Shown one piece after another: positions 25,485-33,600 of a DNA stretch of 43,430 nucleotides. The position numbers and the translations under genes were made by a program. Location: contig CAZPGL010000017.1 of NCBI GenBank assembly GCA_964586175.1, positions 1-43,430 of the forward strand, read 5' to 3'. The notes beneath the pieces were generated by a model. The model was not told the DNA's origin and did not search any database. It saw only the letters and a program-made list of their open reading frames with translations. The stretch's first letter is position 1; each line of letters starts with the position of its first letter. Source of the DNA: CAZPGL01 sp964586175 (GTDB lineage Bacteria > Actinomycetota > Acidimicrobiia > Acidimicrobiales > MedAcidi-G1).

Positions 25485-25960
25485 CCTGTGTCCTGTACCC
25501 CGGATCCTTCGACCCAGTCCACAACGGCCACGTCGAGTTGGTGGAGACGGCGGCCGCCCTGTTCGACGAGGTGGTGGTGGGCACGCTTATCAACCCGTCC
25601 AAGGGCGGCGGCCTGTTCACCCTGGAGGAGCGCATGGACCTCCTCGACGAGTGCTTCGAGCACCTGTCCAACGTGCGCACCACCATGTTCGACGGCCTGG
25701 TCGTCAACCTGGCCAGGGACGTCGGTGCCGACTTCATCGTGAAGGGGTTGCGGGCCGTCTCCGACTTCGAGGCCGAGCTCCAGATGGCACAGACCAATCT
25801 GGCCATCTCCGGTGTCCACACTCTGTTCCTGCCCTCGGCGTCCCGGCGTTCGTTCCTGGCGTCCGGGCTCATCCGCGAGGTGGCCCGGCTGGGTGGCGAC
25901 GTCGGCGACATGGTGCCCGGTCCCGTGCACCAGCGGCTCCAGGAGAAGCTGGACCGGTGA
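25481..25960 (+). CDS. coaD: Phosphopantetheine adenylyltransferase
   Basis: 159 residues from GTG 25481. YPGSFDPVHNGH is the nucleotidyltransferase HxGH motif, KGLRAVSDFEAELQMAQ the pantetheine-binding stretch and SRRSFLASGLIREVA the C-terminal ATP-binding part. CoaD joins AMP to 4'-phosphopantetheine, the penultimate step of coenzyme A synthesis. It overlaps rsmD upstream and the sepIVA-like gene downstream (GTGA at both ends), indicating tight translational coupling. Confidence 0.96.
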   Translation: MTCVLYPGSFDPVHNGHVELVETAAALFDEVVVGTLINPSKGGGLFTLEERMDLLDECFEHLSNVRTTMFDGLVVNLARDVGADFIVKGLRAVSDFEAELQMAQTNLAISGVHTLFLPSASRRSFLASGLIREVARLGGDVGDMVPGPVHQRLQEKLDR

Positions 25961-26598
25961 CCGACCTGCCCGGGCCCGCGCCGGAGCCGAGCGAGCCGGC
26001 CACCGATCCGTACCGGCCGCCCCAGGTCGAGGCCATCCTGTACCAGGCCCGCGAGATGGTGGCCTCGGCCCGCCCGATGCCGCTGTCGGCTTCCTCCATG
26101 ATCAACAAGGAGGAGCTGCTGGCCATGCTCGACGAGGCCACGGCCCGGTTGCCCGAGGAGTTGCGGGCTGCCCGGTGGCTGCTCAAGGAGCGCGAGGAGT
26201 TCCTGGCCAAGGTCCGCCGTGAGGGCGACGAGATCCTCGAGCTGGCCCGGTCGCGGGCCGAGCGGCTGGTGCAGCGCACCGAGGTGGTGCGGACCGCCGA
26301 ACAGCGGGCCCGCCAGCTGGTCGAGACGGCACGCGAGGACACCCGCCGGATGCGCCGGGAGACCGAGGACTACTGCGACCAGAAGCTGCAGAGCTTCGAG
26401 ACGTCGCTCACCGTCGCCCGCGACACCATCGCCGCCGGCCGCCGCAAGCTTCAGGAGACGGTGCTCGACCACGAGCGTCAGAAGCAGGTCGAGGAGGCCG
26501 AGCGCCGGGCCCGGGAGGCCGAACACGAGGCGTCCCGGCCCCGACCGGGTGCGGCCGTGTTCGACCAGGACACCTCGGCCGGTGACCTCGACCGCTGA
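25957..26598 (+). CDS. sepIVA: SepIVA/DivIVA-like coiled-coil protein
   Basis: 213 residues from GTG 25957. After a Pro-rich start, residues about 45-190 are almost entirely heptad-like charged helix, rich in Glu, Arg and Ala. Its position between coaD and the DUF177 gene, near rnc and smc, matches mycobacterial SepIVA (Rv2927c next to Rv2926c), a DivIVA-domain septation factor. The assignment leans on synteny and coiled-coil character; similarity to ATP synthase b-type stalks is a generic coiled-coil effect. No membrane helix is present. It overlaps coaD by 4 bases and DUF177 by 17. Confidence 0.75.
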   Translation: MTDLPGPAPEPSEPATDPYRPPQVEAILYQAREMVASARPMPLSASSMINKEELLAMLDEATARLPEELRAARWLLKEREEFLAKVRREGDEILELARSRAERLVQRTEVVRTAEQRARQLVETAREDTRRMRRETEDYCDQKLQSFETSLTVARDTIAAGRRKLQETVLDHERQKQVEEAERRAREAEHEASRPRPGAAVFDQDTSAGDLDR

Positions 26599-27166
26599 CG
26601 ACGATCGGGCGCTGCGGGCACTCCACCTGTCGGTCGCCGCCCTTCGTCGCCATCACGACGCGGTGCGCGAGGTGGCGGCCACGGTGCATCTCGATGGTCT
26701 CGGCACCAGCGCGGCGACCGTCGATGACGGCCGTCTCGACGTCGGGTTCAACGTCGAGGTGCGGGGGGCCGACGTCGTGGCGTCCGGGACGGTGGGCGCC
26801 GACTGGACCGGCGAGTGCCGCCGCTGCCTGGATCCGGTGACCGGCCATCTCGACCTCACGGTGACCGAGGTGTTCCGCGCCGACCGGGGCGGTGGCGACC
26901 AGGACGACGGTGACACCTACTCGTTCACCGGTCCGGCGGGCGACGAGACGGTCGACCTCGAGGCCGTGGCCCGGGATGCCGTGTTGCTGGCCCTGCCGCT
27001 GTCGCCGCTGTGTGGCCCCGACTGTGCCGGGCCCGACCCCGAACGGTTCCCGACCGCCACCGGCACACCTGCCGACGGGGAGCCAGCGGGTGATCCGCGG
27101 TGGGCGGCGCTCGACGCCCTGCGCCTCGACGCCCCGGCCGACCCGGCCGACCCGGCCGGCACGTGA
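26582..27166 (+). CDS. DUF177 (YceD) family protein
   Basis: 194 residues from GTG 26582. The core GEGRCxRC-like ECRRCLDPVTGHLDLTVTEVFR, the D..VDL.AVARDAVLLALPLSPLC run and CGPDCAGPDP are the DUF177 signature. Members sit almost always just before rpmF and have been linked to 23S rRNA accumulation. The four Cys (ECRRC and LCGPDC) may bind zinc. It overlaps the sepIVA-like gene by 17 bases and is followed by a 130-base gap with the rpmF promoter. The tail has an APADPADPADP repeat. Confidence 0.88.
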   Translation: MTSTADDDRALRALHLSVAALRRHHDAVREVAATVHLDGLGTSAATVDDGRLDVGFNVEVRGADVVASGTVGADWTGECRRCLDPVTGHLDLTVTEVFRADRGGGDQDDGDTYSFTGPAGDETVDLEAVARDAVLLALPLSPLCGPDCAGPDPERFPTATGTPADGEPAGDPRWAALDALRLDAPADPADPAGT

Positions 27167-27195
27167 CCGCCGCGCTCAAACGGCGGCTGTCCCGC

Positions 27196-27201
27196 TAACC
27201 T
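27196..27201 (+). promoter_or_regulatory. -10 element upstream of rpmF
   Basis: TAACCT lies about 95 bases before the L32 start, predicting a leader of roughly 85-90 bases. No convincing -35 is seen. Confidence 0.4.
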
Positions 27202-27296
27202 TTCCGCCGTCGTCGGGCCACCGGGTGGCCCGCCATGAGACGTCGATCCCCGGCCTCCCCGGGGACCACCCACAGCAAGCACGTCGAGGAATCACG

Positions 27297-27476
27297 ATGG
27301 CCGTCCCCAAGAAACGAACTTCCAAGGCCAAGGGCCGGAGCCGCCGAGCCGCCAACTGGACCCTGCGGGCCGCGTCGCGCAGCGCCTGTCCCCGCTGCGG
27401 CAACGCCAAGCGGCCCCACCGGGTGTGCGGCAACTGCGGTTGGTACGCCGGCCGCCAGGCCGTCGACGTCGACTGA
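27297..27476 (+). CDS. rpmF: 50S ribosomal protein L32, zinc-binding form
   Basis: 59 residues. MAVPKKRTSKAKGRSRRA is the standard L32 start, and Cys31, Cys34, Cys44 and Cys47 (CPRC and CGNC) form the zinc site. CGAGGA at 27285-27290 is the ribosome binding site. Placement between DUF177 and plsX is the conserved bacterial order. Both zinc-binding ribosomal proteins of the window (L28 and L32) are C+ forms. The C-terminal QAVDVD extends slightly past the usual end. Confidence 0.96.
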   Translation: MAVPKKRTSKAKGRSRRAANWTLRAASRSACPRCGNAKRPHRVCGNCGWYAGRQAVDVD

Positions 27477-27490
27477 TCGACCGGCCCCAC

Positions 27491-28477
27491 ATGTCGACCA
27501 TGCTGCCCGTCGCCGTCGATGCGATGGGCGGTGACCACGCCCCGGAGCAGATCGTCGCCGGGGCCCGGCGTGCCCACGACGAGCACGGTATCCCGGTGGT
27601 GCTGGTGGGTCGTCCCGACGAGATCGGCGACACTGGCGGTCTGCCGGTCATCGCGGCGTCCGAGGTGATCGCCATGGACGCCGAACCCGGTTCGAGCGTC
27701 CGGCGCATGAAGGACTCCTCGCTGGTCAAGGCGGCCCAGGCGGTCAAGGACGGTGAGGCCTCGGCCATGGTCAGCGCCGGCAACACCGGGGCCACCATGG
27801 CCAGCGCCCTGCTGCGCATGGGCCGCATCAAGGGGGTGGCCCGACCGGCCATCGCCACGCTGTTGCCGTCGCCGGGCACGAACCCGACGGTGCTGCTCGA
27901 TTCCGGGGCCAACGCCGAGTGCAGCGCCGACTGGCTGGTCCAGTTCGGCCAGATGGGAGCGGTGTTCGCCCGCGACCGTCTCGGCGTGGCCGAGCCACGG
28001 GTGGCCCTGCTGTCGATCGGCGAGGAGCCCGGCAAGGGCAGCCCGTTCGTGAAGGAGGCCTTCGAGTCGTTGTCGGCGGCCGAGTGGAGGGGAGCGTCGT
28101 TCATCGGCAACGTCGAGGGCCGCGATCTGCTCACCGACGCGGTCGACGTCGTCGTCACCGACGGCTTCACCGGCAACGTGGCGCTGAAGACCCTGGAAGG
28201 CTCGATGAAGACCCTCATGACGGCCCTGTTCACGTCAATGGGGGAACGTCCCGAGGCCGCCGAGGCCGCAGCCCAGCTGGGTCCCGAACTCGATGGGCTG
28301 TACCGCGAGTTCCATCCCGACACCTACGGCGGCGCCATGCTCCTCGGGGTGCGGGGGGTGTGCATCATCAGCCACGGTTCGTCGGGTGCCCTGGCCATCG
28401 AGAACGCGGTGCGGGTGGCGGCTGAGATGGTCGAGGCTGACATGGTGGGCCACCTGACGGCCGCAGTCGCCGGCTGA
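27491..28477 (+). CDS. plsX: Phosphate acyltransferase PlsX
   Basis: 328 residues. VAVDAMGGDHAPEQIVAGA is the PlsX N-terminal signature; SAGNTGATMASAL, LLDSGANAEC and GFTGNVALKTLEG are further conserved blocks. PlsX converts acyl-ACP to acyl-phosphate for phospholipid synthesis and associates with the membrane. The start may be ATG 27491 or ATG 27500 (MLPVAV); no clear ribosome binding site decides. It follows rpmF by 14 bases and probably shares its transcript. acpP, its acyl-ACP source, comes next but with its own promoter. Confidence 0.95.
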   Translation: MSTMLPVAVDAMGGDHAPEQIVAGARRAHDEHGIPVVLVGRPDEIGDTGGLPVIAASEVIAMDAEPGSSVRRMKDSSLVKAAQAVKDGEASAMVSAGNTGATMASALLRMGRIKGVARPAIATLLPSPGTNPTVLLDSGANAECSADWLVQFGQMGAVFARDRLGVAEPRVALLSIGEEPGKGSPFVKEAFESLSAAEWRGASFIGNVEGRDLLTDAVDVVVTDGFTGNVALKTLEGSMKTLMTALFTSMGERPEAAEAAAQLGPELDGLYREFHPDTYGGAMLLGVRGVCIISHGSSGALAIENAVRVAAEMVEADMVGHLTAAVAG

Positions 28478-28512
28478 GCCGGTCGGGGCAAGCCGGCCGA
28501 CGGGAAGTTCGC

Positions 28513-28530
28513 CTGTTTCGTGCTGTTTCG
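28513..28530. repeat. Two 8-base direct repeats upstream of acpP
   Basis: CTGTTTCG occurs at 28513-28520 and 28523-28530. The 10-base period places both copies on the same DNA face, about 40-57 bases upstream of the acpP -10, a typical activator distance. Confidence 0.7.
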
Positions 28531-28569
28531 ATGACTTCCGAACCCTGCTCGTCGGGTGTTCCCGGACGG

Positions 28570-28575
28570 TAGGCT
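28570..28575 (+). promoter_or_regulatory. -10 element of acpP
   Basis: TAGGCT, giving a leader of roughly 65 bases before GTG 28646. It suggests that acpP and rnc have a promoter separate from plsX. Confidence 0.45.
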
Positions 28576-28645
28576 CTCCGGTCGACCGACCTGCATCGAC
28601 CCGCCACCGTGGCGACGTCGATCCTCTCCCGTACCGGAGGAATCC

Positions 28646-28936
28646 GTGCCTGCCGAAACCCATGTCGAAGGTGTGCCCATGAGCCGCGACGAGGTTCTCA
28701 CCCTGATCCGGGAGCGCCTCGCCGACATCCTCGAGATCGAGCCGTCCGACGTCGGCGAGGGGGATTCGTTCGCCGACGACCTCGACGCCGACTCCCTGGC
28801 CCTCATCGAGCTGGTCGAGGCCCTCGAGGAGGAGATCAGCGAGCGTTCCGCCGGGTTCCGCATCGAGGACGAGGACCTCGAGGATCTCCGCACGGTGCGT
28901 GACGCCGTCGACTATGTCGTCTCCCGCCTCGACTGA
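28646..28936 (+). CDS. acpP: Acyl carrier protein
   Basis: 96 residues from GTG 28646. DDLDADSLALIELVEALEEE (in parts) is the phosphopantetheine attachment motif; the Ser of DSL is the modified residue. The protein is very acidic, as expected. GGAGG at 28636-28640 favours GTG 28646, which gives a longer N-terminus than usual; ATG 28679 with GAAGG upstream would give 85 residues, nearer the typical length. It carries growing acyl chains for fatty acid synthesis and donates them to PlsX. Its end overlaps rnc by 23 bases. Confidence 0.92.
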   Translation: MPAETHVEGVPMSRDEVLTLIRERLADILEIEPSDVGEGDSFADDLDADSLALIELVEALEEEISERSAGFRIEDEDLEDLRTVRDAVDYVVSRLD

Positions 28937-29666
28937 CCTGATCATCGACTCCACCGCCCGGACGGCCGAACAGGCCCTCGCCGACCACCTGGGGCACGAG
29001 TTCGCCGACCCGGCCCTGCTTGAGGTGGCCCTGACCCACCGGTCGTGGTGTGCCGAGCATGAGGGCGAGCCCAACGAGCGGCTCGAGTTCCTCGGCGACG
29101 CCGTCCTCGACCTCGTCGTCGCCGAGCGGTCGTACCGCAGCCATCCCGACCTTCCGGAGGGCCAGCTGGCCAAGATCCGGGCCGGGGTGGTGAGCGCCGG
29201 AACCCTCGCCGCAACGGCCCGCCGAATCGGCCTGGGCGACGCCCTGCGGCTCGGTCGTGGCGAGGAGGCCTCGGGGGGCAGCGACAAGGACTCCATCCTG
29301 GCCGACGCCATGGAGGCGGTGCTCGGCGCGGTGTACCTCGACGCCGGGCTGGCCGCCGCGGTGTCGGTCATCGGTGCCCTGTTCGACCCGGTCATCGAAC
29401 AGGCGTCGGCCGATCCCGGAATCCACGACTACAAGACCCGCCTCCAGGAGTTGGCCGCCAGCCGCTTCGGCAGCGCTCCCCGCTACCAACTGACGGCGGA
29501 CGGGCCGGACCACGACAAGCGGTTCTCGGCCACCGTCGAGGTCGGGTGCCGACCGTTCGGGCCGGGGACCGGAACGTCGAAGAAGCGGGCCGAGCAGGAA
29601 GCGGCCCGCATCGCCTGGCAGACGCTCGACGACGACCCCGCCCCGCCCACCGAGGAGAAACTGTGA
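28914..29666 (+). CDS. rnc: Ribonuclease III
   Basis: 250 residues from ATG 28914; GTG 28899 is another possibility. The RNase III signature NERLEFLGDAVLDLVVAE with the catalytic Glu and Asp, the second acidic site DAMEAVLGAVYLD, and a C-terminal double-stranded RNA-binding domain (DYKTRLQELAASRF ... GTSKKRAEQEAARIAWQ) are all intact. It processes rRNA and cleaves structured RNAs. It overlaps acpP by 23 bases and the Fpg-like gene by 4 (GTGA), so the three are probably co-expressed. Confidence 0.95.
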   Translation: MSSPASTDLIIDSTARTAEQALADHLGHEFADPALLEVALTHRSWCAEHEGEPNERLEFLGDAVLDLVVAERSYRSHPDLPEGQLAKIRAGVVSAGTLAATARRIGLGDALRLGRGEEASGGSDKDSILADAMEAVLGAVYLDAGLAAAVSVIGALFDPVIEQASADPGIHDYKTRLQELAASRFGSAPRYQLTADGPDHDKRFSATVEVGCRPFGPGTGTSKKRAEQEAARIAWQTLDDDPAPPTEEKL

Positions 29667-30502
29667 CCATCGCCCTCGAGCTCCCCGAGATCGAGACCAT
29701 CCGTCGGGACCTGGACCGGGACCTGTCGGGCCGCAAGATCAAGGTCGCCGAGATGGCGTCCATGGCCGTGTTGGGTCGCTACCGGAACCGTAAGGCGTTC
29801 ACCGGCCAGCTGGAAGGCCGCAAGATCGACGCCGTGCGTCGGGCCGGGCTGTCCCTGGTGCTCGTCATGGAGGACGACTACCTGGTGATCCGTCTGGGGG
29901 TCGGCGCCAGCTTGCGCCGCCTGTCCAACAAGGCGGCCGTCGAGGCCCGGACCGAGATGACAGTCACGTTCACTCAGGGCGGTCAGTTGCGGCTGATCGA
30001 CCCGGACGGCACGTCCGAGGTGTGCGTCGTGGCTGCCGACAGCCTGTTCGACGAGTTCACCGAGCTCAACGGCCTGGGTGTCGATCCGGTCGGCGACCCG
30101 ATCTCGTGGACGGCCTTCGCCGGCCAGGTGCTGGGGCGGGAGATGCCCCTGAAGGACCTGTTGCGGGACGATTCGGTGGTGGTCGGGATCGGCGAGATCT
30201 ACAGCGACGAGATCCTGTTCTCGGCGGTCCTCCGCCATGATCGCCTCTCCAACTCGCTGTCCACCCAGGAGGTGCGCCGCCTGTACCGTGCGCTGGTCGA
30301 GATCGTCCACGATGCGCTTCGCTACGGCGGTACCCACATCGAGCGCCGACCGTTCCTCGACGTGACCGGCGAGCCGGGGCAGTACCAGGAGCACCTCGCG
30401 GTGTACGGCCGGGCCGGCGATCTGAGCCCCCGCAGTCGGGCTCCGATCCAACGGGTCAAGTACAAGGGCACCTGGACCTACTACTGCGACACCCAGGTCT
30501 GA
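29663..30502 (+). CDS. Fpg/MutM-fold protein lacking the catalytic and zinc residues
   Basis: 279 residues in the fpg (mutM) slot between rnc and smc. The fold is clear: ALELPEIETIRR aligns with the Fpg start, RLGVGASLR with HLGMSGSLR, GIGEIYSDEILF with the H2TH motif, and YGGTHIERR...GEPGQYQEHLAVYGRAGD with the C-terminal region. But the catalytic N-terminal Pro is Leu5 and is internal, the RAKYL Lys is missing (RAGLS), the H2TH Asn is Glu (GIGEIY), the zinc-finger Cys pair is Ser-Ser (GDLSPRS), the finger Arg is absent and only one of the last two Cys remains (YYCDTQ). Glycosylase activity is therefore unlikely; DNA binding may persist. The frame is intact and coupled to rnc (GTGA), which argues against a simple pseudogene. 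Confidence 0.85.
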   Translation: MTIALELPEIETIRRDLDRDLSGRKIKVAEMASMAVLGRYRNRKAFTGQLEGRKIDAVRRAGLSLVLVMEDDYLVIRLGVGASLRRLSNKAAVEARTEMTVTFTQGGQLRLIDPDGTSEVCVVAADSLFDEFTELNGLGVDPVGDPISWTAFAGQVLGREMPLKDLLRDDSVVVGIGEIYSDEILFSAVLRHDRLSNSLSTQEVRRLYRALVEIVHDALRYGGTHIERRPFLDVTGEPGQYQEHLAVYGRAGDLSPRSRAPIQRVKYKGTWTYYCDTQV

Positions 30503-30522
30503 CCGACCGGCGGATCTCCCGG

Positions 30523-30539
30523 CGCGGCATGCGGCCGCG
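30523..30539 (+). terminator. GC hairpin after the Fpg-like gene
   Basis: CGCGGC (30523-30528) pairs with GCCGCG (30534-30539) around a 5-base loop. There is no U-tract; it may end the acpP-rnc transcript. Confidence 0.35.
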
Positions 30540-30556
30540 ACGGGCCGCCGAGGGTT

Positions 30557-30562
30557 TAGGGT
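30557..30562 (+). promoter_or_regulatory. Upstream -10 element (P1) of smc
   Basis: TAGGGT, identical to the proximal hexamer at 30602. It would start RNA near 30570, just before the palindrome at 30574-30593. Confidence 0.4.
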
Positions 30563-30573
30563 GGGAGCGTGAC

Positions 30574-30593
30574 GAATGACACCGATGTGATTC
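30574..30593. promoter_or_regulatory. Imperfect palindrome between the two smc -10 elements
   Basis: GAATGACA (30574-30581) and TGTGATTC (30586-30593) are inverted with one mismatch and a 4-base centre. The site lies in the -35 region of the proximal promoter and just downstream of the distal one, where a repressor would act on both. The overlapping GTGATTCAC (30588-30596) is a second, smaller dyad. The regulator is unknown. Confidence 0.4.
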
Positions 30594-30601
30594 ACGCGCA
30601 C

Positions 30602-30607
30602 TAGGGT
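30602..30607 (+). promoter_or_regulatory. Leaderless -10 element (P2) of smc
   Basis: TAGGGT with an 8-base spacer to GTG 30616. Confidence 0.5.
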
Positions 30608-30615
30608 CTGCAGCA

Positions 30616-33600
30616 GTGTTCCTCAAGCGGCTGACGATCAAGGGTTTCAAGTCGTTCGCCGACGCCACGACGCTCGACATGGAACCGGGCGTCACGGTGG
30701 TGGTCGGCCCCAACGGCTCCGGGAAGTCCAACGTCGTCGACGCCATCGCTTGGGTGCTCGGTGCGCAGGCCCCCAGCGCCGTGCGTTCCCAGAAGATGGA
30801 CGACGTCATCTTCGCTGGCACGGCCACCCGGGCCGCACTGGGGCGGGCCGAGGTGTCGCTCACGATCGACAACGAGTCCGGCACCCTGCCCGTCGAGTTC
30901 TCCGAGGTCACCGTCACCCGAACCTTGTACCGCAGCGGTGAGAGCGAGTACGCCCTCAACGGTGCCCCGTGCCGGCTGCTCGACATCCAAGAGTTGCTCT
31001 CTGACGCCGGGGTGGGCCGTCAGCAGCACGTCATCATCTCGCAGGGCCAGATCGACGCCGTGCTCAACGCCCGGCCCGAGGACCGGCGCATGATCATCGA
31101 GGATGCCGCCGGCATCCTCAAGTACCGCAAGCGCAAGGAGAAGGCCCAGCGCCGGCTCGAGGCCACCGAGACCAACCTGAACCGCCTGGGCGACCTCCAG
31201 CGCGAGGTGCGCCGCCAGCTCCGCCCGTTGGAGCGGCAGGCCGAAGCGGCCCGCCGGCACGGCGACCTGCTGGCCGAGCTGAACGCCCTGCGCCTGCATC
31301 GGGCGTCCCGGGAGCTGGCGACCCTCCGGGACCGGGCCCGTGCCGACGCCGAGGAGCGGGCCGTCCTGGCGCGCAGTGAGGCCGACGTCAAGGCCGACCT
31401 GGCCCGGCTGGACGCCGAGGTCATGACCGCCGAGGCCGAGCTGGCCGCCGGCGGTGGCGACGACCTGGGCGACCGGCTGGCTCGGCTCGAGGCGCTCCGA
31501 GAGCGGGGCCGTGGTCTGCGGGCCGTGCTGGTCGAGCGCATGCGGGGCATTGAACGCGACCGTGGGGCGCTGGTGTCCAGCCAGATGGTGCTCGGTCTCG
31601 AATCCGAACAGGCCCGGGCCGAGGCCGAGTTGGCCGGGTTGGATGCCGAGGCCGACGCCCTGGCCCCCGAGGCCGAGCGGCTGGCCCTCGCCGACACCGA
31701 GTTGGCCGCCGACCGGGCCGACTTCGAGAACGAATGGTCCGACGGGGTGCCGGCACTCGAGGGGCTGGCCGCCGAGGTGCGTGGTGAGTTGGGGGCCCTG
31801 CGGGCCTCGGTCCGTCAAGGTGACGACGAGCGGCACCGCTTGGTCGACCGTCTCAACGCCCTCGAGGCGTCGCTGGCCCGTCTGGACCCCGAGGCAGAAC
31901 GGCTCCGCACCCGGCTGTCGGCCGGCGAGTCGGCCGAGGAGCCGCTGGTGGCCGAGGTGGCCGAGGTCGAGGCCCAGGCCGCCCAGGCGGCCCGCGACCG
32001 CAATGCGGCGTGGGAGCGCCTGGTGGCCGCCGAGACTGAGCAGCGCACCCTCCGGGCCCGGGTGGAGGCCCTCGCCTTGGCCCTCGACGAGGCGCGCTCC
32101 CGGGCCGGTACCGCCCACCTGGTCGGCATCGAGGGGGTGCTCGGCACGCTGCTCGACCTCGTCGAGGTCGACCACGGCTGTGAGGCGGCCTTCGAGGCTG
32201 CGGCAGGCGAGGCGCTGGACGCCGTCGTGGTCGACAGCGTCGATCGGGCCGTCCAGGCCATCGACGCCCTGCAGCGCGGCAACTTCAGCGCCGCCGTTCT
32301 GTCGCTCGGCGGCCCGGCTGGCGCCGCGGCCCGACCGGTGGTCGGCACCCCGATCCGCGATCGCGTGCGAGCCCGAGTGGCCGGCGTCGACGCCCTGCTC
32401 GACCGCCTGCTCGGCCATGTGGTCCTCGTCGACGCCCCCGACCCGGTTGCCGTGGCCGTCGCCCATCCCGAGGTCACCATGGTCACCCCGGCCGGCGACC
32501 GGTTTGGGCCGTCGGGGTGGCGTATCGGCGGTGACCGCACCGGCGCCACCGGTGCCGCGCTTGCCGAGGCTGAGGTCCGCATGGTCGCCGCCGAGGTCGA
32601 GTGTCGCGGCGCCTCGCGGGCCCACGACGAGGCCGAGCAGCGGGCTACCGAGCTCGACGGGCGGGTGATGGCTGCCGCCCGGGCCCTCGACGAGCACGAC
32701 GGCGAGTTCGCCGAGGCCGGCGACGCGCTGGGCCGGGTCCAGGGCCAGCGCCGAGAGCTCACCACCGAGATCGAATCCCTGCGGTCCCGGCTGTCCGAGA
32801 TCGACGGTCGGCTCGACGACGGCCGGACCCGGGTCGTCGACCTCGAGCAGCGCCTGCCCGGTCTGGAAGCCGACGAGCAGGCGTCGGCCGAGGCCGCCCG
32901 GCGCATGGTCACCGCCCGGGGGCATCTCGACGAGCGGGCCGTCGACCTCCAGCGTCGCCGCACCGCCCACGAAGTGCGGGTCGCCGACGTGACCGGTCGC
33001 CGGGAGTTGGTGGCCCAGCGGGTGACTGAGCTGGCCGGCCGTCTCGACCAGCTGGTCGACGAACGCCGTGCCGCCACCTCCGAGCGGCTCACCCTCGATC
33101 GCCGTGAGGAGGCCGGCCGCCGGCTCATGGCGATGCTGGATACCCGCCTCGCCGTCGTCGACCGCCACCTCGATACCCTGCGCGAGCAGCGTCGCCTCCA
33201 GTCCGAGCGGGTGCGGAACGTGGCCGCCCGACTCGATGGCCTGCGCCGTGACCGCTCCACCGCCGAACGGGGTCTCGCCGAGACCCGTGAACGCCAGACC
33301 CGACTCGAGATCGAGCGGGCCGAGACCCGGCTTCGGCTCGAGAACCTGGCCGAGGCCATCCGCACCGAGTTCGACCGCGAGCCCGACGCCATCCTGGATG
33401 CGCCCAACCCTGAACTCCCCGACGGCGTGACCGCCGCGGCGCGAATCACCGAGCTGGAGCGGGAGCTCAAGGTCATGGGGCCGGTCAACCCGCTGGCCCT
33501 CGAGGAGTTCGACGGGCTGCGGACCCGCTACGAGTTCCTCCATGAGCAGCTCGAGGACATCCGGTCGACGCGCCGGGAGCTCCGCCGGGTGATCCGCTCG

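Noticed and set aside
29663..30502. Annotation as a working formamidopyrimidine-DNA glycosylase
   Set aside because: Catalytic Pro, Lys, Asn and Arg and three zinc Cys are missing, so only the fold can be claimed.
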